A DNA stretch of 34,105 nt. It comes from a virus. The stretch spans positions 1 to 34,105 of the IMG/VR virus record IMGVR_UViG_3300037060_000006. One strand, written 5' to 3'. Made by a program: the position numbers and the translations under genes. The notes beneath the pieces were generated by a model that saw only the letters and a list, made by a program, of their open reading frames with translations, was not told the origin of the DNA and ran no database searches. This document shows, in pieces, positions 26,995 through 34,105 of this stretch. Position 1 is the stretch's first letter; each line of letters starts with the position of its first letter.

Positions 26995-28545
26995 ATGGCT
27001 AACACTGCCCCAGGCGTTATCGTCAACGTAACCTCCGCTGGTCCTAACCCCACGCTTCCCTCTTCAACGGGAACTTGGTTCGTTACGGGACTCGCCGCTG
27101 GTCCAGCCAACACTGCTTTTCCGCTTCGTTCGCTCAACGACTTCACCACCAACTTCGGCCAGATCGTAAACGGTCAGGTCACTGGTCGTTACGTCGTCTC
27201 TGCTGCCATGTCGAGTCTGACAATCTATGACGCCTTGTCCGAATACTTCCAGGACGGAGGGAACGTTGCATACTTCTCTCGTATCCAGCCAACATCTACA
27301 GGTGTCGCCGCTGCCTCATCTGCTGTCGTAAACGCATGGCAGCTTACCGCTAACGGTAAGGGAACGTGGGCAAACTCTTCGAGCGCAAATGCCGCTGGTA
27401 TCATTGTAACGATCACTGGCTACACTGTTGGATCTCAGACTGCCTACATCGCGAACATTGCTTACAACGGTACATCAATTGCTTCTGAGAACGGCCTCCT
27501 CAATGACACCGACTTCATCAACTGGGTAAACTCCCTGTCGGTCGGATCGGGCGGAGGATTCATTACCGCTGTTGCTCAGGTGGAAGCCACAACGCTGCCG
27601 ACAGCTGGTAACTCCATCACCATCTACTTGACTGGTGGAACCGATGTAGCTATCGCTGATACTGACATGCCCGTTGCTCTTACCGCGTTCACGCCGCTTC
27701 TTGGCCCCGGACAAGTCTCATACCCAGGTGGAACGTCTGCCACTGACTGGAATAACCTCACGACCCACGCCATTGCGTTTAACCGTGTTGCGTACCTTGA
27801 TGCTCCCAACACAGGTACTGCCGCGACAATCCAGTCACAGGTAACTACATTCCAGGCTGCTGTCACCGACTCGTCATACGCTGCAATCTTCGCTCCTTGG
27901 GTAGTTATCCCTGGAGTAGTGAACACCAACGCCTCAGCATTGACAAGCCCAGTATTCAACCGTACCGTCGCGCCAAGTGCTTACGCTGCTGCCTGTGCCG
28001 CTGCGAACGACGCCAACGCAGATGCCAATAACGCTGCCGCTGGTCTAGCCTTCGCCTCGAACTACATCACGGGTGTTACTCAGACGTACGTACAAAGCGA
28101 TCTCGCCAACCTTAACGCTGCGGGCGTCTGCATCATTCGACAGGTCCCAACGGGACAGTTCGTTCTATGGGGATTCCGTTCGGCTGCATTCAACCCAGCC
28201 TGGACCTACCTCAACAACGTTCGTATGCGTATGCAGATCGTATTCCAAGCTGGAAATCTCGCAGAGAACTTTGTATTCCAAGAGATCGACCCACAGGGCA
28301 AGCTCTTCGGACGACTCAATGGTGCTCTTGCCGGTCTTATGCTCGGTTACTACCAGCGCGGCTCGCTCTACGGTGCTACTGCCGGTCAGTCATTCTCGGT
28401 TAACACCGGGCCTGCTGTGAACACAGCGAACACTATTGCCGCTGGAGCCATTATCGCTGATATCGCGTGCAAGCTCTCGCCAGCCGCAGAAACCGTAACC
28501 CTGAACATCACCAAGTACAACCTGACCACGGCTATCCCAGCCTAG
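26995..28545 (+). CDS. Tail sheath protein, 516 aa
   Basis: Contractile sheath subunit. ATG 26995 with TAGGAG 6 bases upstream. N-terminal PGVIVNVTSAG segment, a domain with YDALSEYFQDGGNVAYFSRI, and the conserved C-terminal part (PTGQFVLWGFRSA, WTYLNNVRMRMQIVFQAGNLAENFVFQEID) that forms the sheath mesh. Presence of this gene identifies the phage as a myovirus. The tube gene follows by 19 bases. Confidence 0.92.
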   Translation: MANTAPGVIVNVTSAGPNPTLPSSTGTWFVTGLAAGPANTAFPLRSLNDFTTNFGQIVNGQVTGRYVVSAAMSSLTIYDALSEYFQDGGNVAYFSRIQPTSTGVAAASSAVVNAWQLTANGKGTWANSSSANAAGIIVTITGYTVGSQTAYIANIAYNGTSIASENGLLNDTDFINWVNSLSVGSGGGFITAVAQVEATTLPTAGNSITIYLTGGTDVAIADTDMPVALTAFTPLLGPGQVSYPGGTSATDWNNLTTHAIAFNRVAYLDAPNTGTAATIQSQVTTFQAAVTDSSYAAIFAPWVVIPGVVNTNASALTSPVFNRTVAPSAYAAACAAANDANADANNAAAGLAFASNYITGVTQTYVQSDLANLNAAGVCIIRQVPTGQFVLWGFRSAAFNPAWTYLNNVRMRMQIVFQAGNLAENFVFQEIDPQGKLFGRLNGALAGLMLGYYQRGSLYGATAGQSFSVNTGPAVNTANTIAAGAIIADIACKLSPAAETVTLNITKYNLTTAIPA

Positions 28546-28564
28546 TCCTCTGAGGAGCTAATAG

Positions 28565-29035
28565 ATGTCTACTTCAAACAACCTTCAGTATTCCTCTGAG
28601 CAACAGTGGCAGGCCGTCATGACGTTCACTGATATCAGCGGAACCGTCTGGACCGTCACCTACGATGATTTCTCGGGTGGTGACGCCACATCTTCAAACA
28701 CCAAGTACCGTCCATCGGGCATGGGGAACGAAGTCATCGTTTCGGCGCTTCCCGTCTACTCTGAGATCATGCTGAGTAAGGGTTTCAACAACAACAACGA
28801 CACGAACAACCACTACGGTGGCGACTATGCTCTTCAGCAGGCCATCCGCAACTCGGCTGGGCTTGTCGCCGGTCAGGTCTCAATCACTCCATTGACATCA
28901 CTTGGTGTCGCGTACGGAACACCTCGTGTTTACTACGGTGTTGTGTCAGAGATCTCGGACGGCGCTACGAGCTCAGAATCGGGTTCGGTGCGTAAGTGGA
29001 ACACCAAGTTCACTGTTTCGTCTGTTGTCAACTAG
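28565..29035 (+). CDS. Tail tube protein, 156 aa
   Basis: ATG 28565 follows GAGGAG at 9 bases. Beta-rich, with Ser/Asn loops, and a typical length for the inner tube of a contractile tail. Directly after the sheath and before the tail assembly chaperones, its standard place. Assigned by context and composition rather than a specific motif. Confidence 0.8.
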   Translation: MSTSNNLQYSSEQQWQAVMTFTDISGTVWTVTYDDFSGGDATSSNTKYRPSGMGNEVIVSALPVYSEIMLSKGFNNNNDTNNHYGGDYALQQAIRNSAGLVAGQVSITPLTSLGVAYGTPRVYYGVVSEISDGATSSESGSVRKWNTKFTVSSVVN

Positions 29036-29082
29036 GCATAAACTGTTCTCATCAGCACTAACTATTCTTCCAGGGAGGACGA

Positions 29083-29726
29083 ATGGCACTTGATATTAAA
29101 CCCCCCACGCCTGAAATGGAAACTGTAGACGAGCCAGTAGGCGAGCCAGTTCACGCAGTGAACTACGCACAGGATCAAGAGTTCGTAGAAGCACCTGCGC
29201 CTCGTCGCCCCTCGGTGACATCAAGGCGAAGCGTGCCGCGTTCCTGGGGAAGATGCACAAGGATGTTCATGTCCCTCGCTGGAATTCCGACAACGGGCTT
29301 CCTTACTTGTTCATTCGTATCGCACCAATCTCACAGACTGATCTCTTCAACGCCATTAAAAAGCGTCGAGATGAGTACGAGCATCAAGTGCAGAATCGAG
29401 AAGTGCCAGCAGAAGACTCTGGTATGAAGACTAATGCCGACCTAGTAGCACTCGCGTGCAAGGGAATTTACTTCCTCGCGGACGAAGAAGATCTCACTAA
29501 GTATGCAGTCACTGGCTCAACAGACGAAGCGAAATGGACTAAGTTCGACGGCGCTACCGGACCTATCACCGCTGAGCACCTTGGCATCTCTGTCAATCCT
29601 CTCGACCCAGTTGCTTCACTAGTACGCGGTGTCTTCTCTGACACGGACGGCGACCTCCTTTGGTTTACCAACCGCCTCCTCGAATTTTCTAACCTCTCCA
29701 ACTCTGAGGCCGACACGGCTTTTTAG
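29083..29726 (+). CDS. Tail assembly chaperone (with internal -1 shift)
   Basis: ATG 29083 is 4 bases after AGGGAGG. The first 43 codons (MALDIKPPTPEMETVDEPVG, then EAPAPRRP) read in one frame; from about 29208 the protein-like sequence continues in the -1 frame (LGDIKAKRAAFLGKMHKDV...) to TAG at 29726. The switch lies at CCCC (29208-29211). The product would be about 214 aa, helical in the second half, and should bind the tape measure during tail assembly. ATG 29253 is an internal start in the second frame if no shift occurs. Confidence 0.75.
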
Positions 29727-29953
29727 AAGCCCTGAAAGATGATCCGCATATAAAGTGGGCATCTGCCGCTGTGCGATTGGGTCTTGACCCAATAAAGTTT
29801 CTCGATCAGGGCAATGAGGATTTTCTTATATCAATGGCTGTCGTAAAGATGGCCCGAGAAGATGAGCAGAAAGAGAAGGTTGAGGAATTGAAGGCATTGT
29901 CGTCGCGTACGGCAAACGAACTAGCGAAAGTGTTAGCTCCAGTCTTCAGGTAA
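29723..29953 (+). CDS. Tail assembly chaperone extension made by -1 frameshifting
   Basis: At GGCTTTTTAG (29717-29726) the zero frame reads GCT TTT TAG. Slipping back one base on the five T reads TTT TTA and continues for 77 codons (LEALKDDPHIKWASAAVRLGLDP...). This is the G/GT arrangement conserved before tape measure genes in tailed phages. The extension is helical and charged. It has no start of its own apart from a weak GTG at 29771. Its end is 100 bases before the tape measure gene. Confidence 0.8.
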   Translation, partial: LEALKDDPHIKWASAAVRLGLDPIKFLDQGNEDFLISMAVVKMAREDEQKEKVEELKALSSRTANELAKVLAPVFR

Positions 29954-29997
29954 ATATCCATTCAACTTATTTTTCCGCTGTACTGGCGGACGAAACC

Positions 29998-30021
29998 GCC
30001 TCCCTCCGGGGAGGCTTTTTT
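29998..30021 (+). terminator. Intrinsic terminator before the tape measure gene
   Basis: GCCTCC (29998-30003), loop CTCCGG, GGAGGC (30010-30015), six T. It sits inside the tail operon, so it probably sets the level of the long tape measure message or is read through with an antiterminator. Confidence 0.85.
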
Positions 30022-30052
30022 CGTGTCCTAACCCCTACCACCGAGGATAATC

Positions 30053-33000
30053 ATGGCTGAGAACGCTATTCAAATTATCATTGATGTCCTCGCACAAGAG
30101 GGTGTTACGTCCCTTGACAGCTTCACCAAGGCACTCTCTACCGCCTATGACAGAACTGGTACTCTTTCGGTTTCTGTTGATGACCTTGACGCCTCTCTTA
30201 AAGAACTCGCTAGTGTAACGAAGAACACGGATGTCATGGCCGCTGCGATGGTCGCTACTCTTGAAGAGTTCGGCATTCAGGTTGAGGACACGGATGGCCT
30301 TGTTAATGCCCTCTCTGGAGCCCTCAAGGGATTAGCAGCATCGAGTGATGAAGCAGCAGGCGGCGTAGACAAAGCTAGTGTTTCGACAAAGAAGCTTGCC
30401 GGATCTGCTGACGTAGCTACTGCTTCTGTAAAGCGTCAGGGCATCGCTATGAAGGAGAACGCTGCCACTGCCGACTTCATGGGCAACGCTATGGTGAGCG
30501 CCGAAGCTCGTGCAGCATCTGGGGCAGTAGAGGCTGCCGCTGCCATTGAAACTATGGGTAAAGGATACGCCAGAGTCGCCACGATGGCTGAGCTCGGTAC
30601 CCCAGCACTCATGAAGGCTGCAACGTGGGCTGGTATCGGTCTTGCCGGTCTTGCCTACGAGGGCATCAAGCAATACACTGCGTTCAACCGACTCATTACC
30701 CAGACAATCACTCAGGCTGGTGAAGCTCCATCTAAGATGGGTTTTCTTACCAACCTCGCTGAATCAGTTGCGAAATCAACTGGTCAGAACCTTGACGACG
30801 TAGCAAACTCGATCTACCGCGCAGCATCAGGTACAGCCTCGTGGAATAACGGACTTGGTGCGACAAAGAAGCAACTGGCCGACATCGTTACTCAGGTATC
30901 TAAGCTTAACGTTCTAGGTAACGTCTCTGGTGGTGCCGAGTCCGAGCAAGCCTCCCGTGTTATTACTGCCTTGATCAACGCCAACATTAAAGGCATTGGT
31001 CGTAACCCTGCTGCTGCCGCTGCTCTTGTTAACGCCGCCGTTGGTTCTGGTGACATGCGCCTCGCTGACTTGGTTCCCGGTATTGGCCGTGGTGTTCTTC
31101 AATCTGCCGTTGCAAACAAGGTAAGTGCTAAAGACACCTTCGCGTGGATTGCCGACCTTACTTCTACTGGTACTACCGCTTCGGTGGCCGGTAACTACGT
31201 GAAGACGGGTATCAACCTTCTCGCTAACCCATCGGCGCAGGGCACTGACGTTCTTTCCATGATCGGAATCCAGCCGGGTGAGATAGGACAAATCATGTCT
31301 GGCCCTGGTGGCCTAGTTTCTGCTGCTAAAACACTGAAGTCGTCTATGAATCAGTTAACCCCAAGTGCTATTGCTGGATACTTCTTTAATACTACAGGCC
31401 ACGTACGAGCTGGCGGTGGTGGTCTGCAAGGTGCCTGGGACAAGCTTCAAACCATGTCAGCCAATGAGCTGAGCCCGACATTGAAGAAGAACTGGATGGC
31501 AGGAACACTTACTACTGCTGAAAAGCAGCAGGTGTTCAGCCTCGTGCTCGACAAGGCGTATGGTGGATCTAAGCAATTCGCTACCATTGCCTCTATTTTG
31601 AACAACCCTGGAATGTTGCAAAATATCGAACAGCACATGACAGCCCAAGACAATCCTGCCTACTTGAAGGCCAGTGAACTCCGTGCCGAGAATACTCCTT
31701 CACAGCAGTTCAAGATTATGGGGCAACACCTACTCGTTGACTTGGTGAACGCTGGTAAGACGCTGACACCTATTGCCCTCACCTTCGCCCATGCTATGAC
31801 AGGGGTAATCGGTGGACTGTCTAAGTTCAAGGGTATCCTCTATGCCTTCGCTGGTCTTGCTGGGACTTTGCTTCTTGGTGCAGGTATAACCAAGGGTGCA
31901 GAACTAATGCACGGGATTTCCCCGTACATTGGTGCTGGTTTCAACCGCATGGGCATCATGGCTGGAAAAAACTCTGCATTCACACGGGGGATGGAGAGCA
32001 AGGCCAACTCTGGCGCATTTAGGTTCCTTAACATCTATGATACAAAGAAGCATGGTATCCTCAGTAAGATTGGTGGTGAATCCATCAGTGCTGGCTACCT
32101 TCCAGGAAGTAAAGAAGCCGTAGCGGCGCAAGAACAGCAGGATGCAGCCAAGGCTGCTGCACTTTCTGATAAGGCAAGTCCTGGAGAAAACTTGATTAAC
32201 AACTCCCTGAATAAGGGTGTTGGATACCAAGAGCAGACCGCTGCAAACACCAGAATGATTGCTGAGGCTATGGGAAATGGTGGAATAGGTGGTGGCGCAG
32301 GAGGTGGGCTACGCGCTGCCGAGAAAGACGGCGGAACTGTCTATGCTCCTCAATTCAAGGATCCCGTAACCGGAAGGTTCCTTTCTGCCGCAGAGTCTGC
32401 GCCACTTGCTGCAAGAATGAGTGAAGAGGAAAATGCTGCTCAGACTGCCGCCATGTACTACGGTGCTACTGGTAAGGGCCGTGGCATAAAGTCATTCAAA
32501 ACCAAGATGATGGGTGGTGCAGATACCGCCGCTGAAAATATTGCAAGTACCGAAGAGGCGCGTATGGCTGCTAGCGGTGTGACTGATGTGGCAGAAACTG
32601 GATTGGCCGATGTAGCAAAATCCACTGTTCCTGCGATTGTGGACACCGCTGGTAGTGGAATGCTTGCTGGCCTAGGCGAAATGGCCGGTGGTATCATGGG
32701 CGGCCCGGTCGGCATGATTGGCATGATGCTGGCCCCAGAGCTTATTGGGGCACTGACTCCAGTGCTCGGAAAGCTTGGCTCACTTTTTGGTAGATGGCTC
32801 GGAGCTGGATCCTCTAAGCCCTACAATCCTAACGTCAAGAACCCACTAAGTGTCACTGCTGCTGCTGCAAAATTGGCGAAGGCAACCAAGACCCTACGTC
32901 AGTTCCAAACTGAGCACAAGAACAAGGCCGGAAAAGAAATATGGTCTACCAATGTGGCCGCTCTCCTTGCAGACCCCGACGCTTTCAATAAGGCAGTTAC

Positions 33001-33913
33001 TTCTTACACCAAGGCCGGGGGCAACTACCACAATTCCATTAAGCACGCCAACGCGACTGACCAGCTAGCTTTGAGTCAGCTCTTTGGTCCAGGAAAGAAA
33101 CACCTCAGTAACATTCTCAAAGAAATTCATGGAGACGAGAGTCGTTTCTCTCAGCAAAATTCCATGGCGGAGGCTATGGGTGGTCACTTTGCTCCTATCC
33201 CTGCTGGAGAATTACGCCGATTGAGAATGATCGGTCTACAACTGCCCAATGGTGCGCGACAAGCCTTCAACGATCTGCTAAAGAAGAATGGTCTGGGGCC
33301 CGGAACTCTAAATGCTGACTTTGCCGGGGCAGCAACAATCGTTGGTAAGCAAAAGAAGTGGGCGCAGCAAACATTCAATGATGCCTCTAGCGAATCTATG
33401 ACCGCCCTCAAGAAGCATGACCCAACACTCGCAGCCATGATTACGGGTGGATACTTCGGAACACGTGACGCGCTCAACCTTAATAGTTCTCAAGAGAAGC
33501 ACTTCCTTAACGACAAAAATACTACCACCGCTATCGCTGAAAAATACCTTCCTCAATTTGCTCACAAATATCACTTACAAGCAGTGGCTGACGCGAATGC
33601 TCTCAAGACCAAGAATCTTCCTCCTGATGCCATCTTGGCACTCAAAGCTCAGGAAAAGCAAGCCAATGATGATGCCAAGAAGACGGATGAATTGATTCGC
33701 ACAATGCGAGATGCGGCGAAGAACACGCATCTCTCGGGAGAATCTGTGAGCAAACTAGCTAAAGAAATTGCGACACAAACGGCTAGTAGCGCATTGCCAG
33801 CTAACATCGCCAACAAACTCGGGCCTCTACTCAATCAATACATGAAGACCAGCAGCGTGACGGGTACGGGCTCTGGATCTACGAAGACTAAACCCAGCTA
33901 TGGAGGAGTGTAA
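30053..33913 (+). CDS. Tape measure protein, 1286 aa
   Basis: Longest gene of the window, ATG 30053 after GAGGAT. Sets tail length; at about 0.15 nm per residue it predicts a tail near 190 nm. The N-terminal 190 residues are helical/coiled coil, followed by an Ala/Gly-rich region with a hydrophobic stretch (about 188-205), a membrane-like helix pair near 590-620 (LYAFAGLAGTLLLGAGI) and a second near 865-895 (MGGPVGMIGMMLAPELIGAL), and a charged C-terminal end. No peptidase or lysozyme motif seen. Confidence 0.93.
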   Translation: MAENAIQIIIDVLAQEGVTSLDSFTKALSTAYDRTGTLSVSVDDLDASLKELASVTKNTDVMAAAMVATLEEFGIQVEDTDGLVNALSGALKGLAASSDEAAGGVDKASVSTKKLAGSADVATASVKRQGIAMKENAATADFMGNAMVSAEARAASGAVEAAAAIETMGKGYARVATMAELGTPALMKAATWAGIGLAGLAYEGIKQYTAFNRLITQTITQAGEAPSKMGFLTNLAESVAKSTGQNLDDVANSIYRAASGTASWNNGLGATKKQLADIVTQVSKLNVLGNVSGGAESEQASRVITALINANIKGIGRNPAAAAALVNAAVGSGDMRLADLVPGIGRGVLQSAVANKVSAKDTFAWIADLTSTGTTASVAGNYVKTGINLLANPSAQGTDVLSMIGIQPGEIGQIMSGPGGLVSAAKTLKSSMNQLTPSAIAGYFFNTTGHVRAGGGGLQGAWDKLQTMSANELSPTLKKNWMAGTLTTAEKQQVFSLVLDKAYGGSKQFATIASILNNPGMLQNIEQHMTAQDNPAYLKASELRAENTPSQQFKIMGQHLLVDLVNAGKTLTPIALTFAHAMTGVIGGLSKFKGILYAFAGLAGTLLLGAGITKGAELMHGISPYIGAGFNRMGIMAGKNSAFTRGMESKANSGAFRFLNIYDTKKHGILSKIGGESISAGYLPGSKEAVAAQEQQDAAKAAALSDKASPGENLINNSLNKGVGYQEQTAANTRMIAEAMGNGGIGGGAGGGLRAAEKDGGTVYAPQFKDPVTGRFLSAAESAPLAARMSEEENAAQTAAMYYGATGKGRGIKSFKTKMMGGADTAAENIASTEEARMAASGVTDVAETGLADVAKSTVPAIVDTAGSGMLAGLGEMAGGIMGGPVGMIGMMLAPELIGALTPVLGKLGSLFGRWLGAGSSKPYNPNVKNPLSVTAAAAKLAKATKTLRQFQTEHKNKAGKEIWSTNVAALLADPDAFNKAVTSYTKAGGNYHNSIKHANATDQLALSQLFGPGKKHLSNILKEIHGDESRFSQQNSMAEAMGGHFAPIPAGELRRLRMIGLQLPNGARQAFNDLLKKNGLGPGTLNADFAGAATIVGKQKKWAQQTFNDASSESMTALKKHDPTLAAMITGGYFGTRDALNLNSSQEKHFLNDKNTTTAIAEKYLPQFAHKYHLQAVADANALKTKNLPPDAILALKAQEKQANDDAKKTDELIRTMRDAAKNTHLSGESVSKLAKEIATQTASSALPANIANKLGPLLNQYMKTSSVTGTGSGSTKTKPSYGGV

Positions 33914-33915
33914 CA

Positions 33916-34105
33916 ATGGCAAAATTCTCCTCAAGAGCTCACCCTAATCAATTAACCGTCATTACTCCGCACGCGCTCTCTGGCGGCACCTATAGAGCCG
34001 TAACGCTCATGGTCACAGGCGAAGTAGAGATGGCTCAAGTCTCTGGGAGCGGTGGAGTTCAGGCAATAGATCGCCCTCGCCAGGTCGCCGCGATTCAATG
34101 GTATG
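33916..34105 (+). CDS. Tail or baseplate protein, N-terminal part only
   Basis: ATG 33916 lies 7 bases after GGAGGAG (33902-33908) and runs off the end of the window (63 codons seen). It starts MAKFSSRAHPNQLTVITPHA and is beta-rich. Position right after the tape measure suggests a distal tail or baseplate hub component; no family can be named from this piece. Confidence 0.7.
   Translation, partial: MAKFSSRAHPNQLTVITPHALSGGTYRAVTLMVTGEVEMAQVSGSGGVQAIDRPRQVAAIQWY

Overview
This window is a stretch of a large tailed-phage genome. The host is most likely an actinobacterium. The evidence is leaderless-type promoters (TTGACA/TAnnnT with the start codon 6-7 bases after the -10), GTG/TTG/ATG starts overlapping the previous stop (TAATG, GTGA, ATGA), small cysteine-rich proteins of the kind common in actinobacteriophages, and an HK97-type head module. 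A tail sheath gene followed by a tube gene makes it a myovirus (contractile tail). The overall plan (long tRNA array plus myoviral virion genes) recalls mycobacteriophage cluster C, but base composition is near 50% G+C and no closer assignment is possible from sequence alone.

Layout. 1-1300: repeats, three promoter-like sites and one gene of unknown function. 1405-2620: small genes, including a divergent promoter pair near 2240-2332. 2617-6935: a compact minus-strand operon of ten overlapping genes (small membrane and zinc-type proteins, an HNH homing endonuclease, a DUF4406-dNMP kinase fusion), fired from a leaderless-type promoter at 6942-6971 that faces another at 6989-7016. 7353-13035: an array of 36 recognisable tRNAs with anticodons for all 20 amino acids, interrupted by four small protein genes and by several tRNA-like but aberrant structures, ending in a strong terminator at 13039-13065. 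13106-15295: small genes including a Holliday-junction-resolvase-like nuclease. 15299-34105: virion genes in the usual order: large terminase (interrupted by an intein), portal, capsid protease with nested scaffold, major capsid protein, head-tail connectors, tail terminator, sheath, tube, tail assembly chaperones with -1 frameshifting, tape measure, and the start of the next tail or baseplate gene.

How it fits together. The left part is replication and host-takeover support (nucleotide metabolism, homing endonuclease). The array could supply a complete decoding set. The right part builds procapsid, DNA packaging motor and contractile tail. The least ordinary material is in the tRNA array: a T-loop 54/58 covariation, N73-CGA trailers where N73-CCA would be expected, a covarying GAGAGA-loop leader hairpin, and two elements whose segments appear in the order of a circularly permuted tRNA with the acceptor stem capped by a tetraloop. 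Also notable are a class 3-type intein in the terminase P-loop whose first residue is Glu, a gene that seems to need an AUC start, and two successive -1 shifts in the tail chaperone gene.
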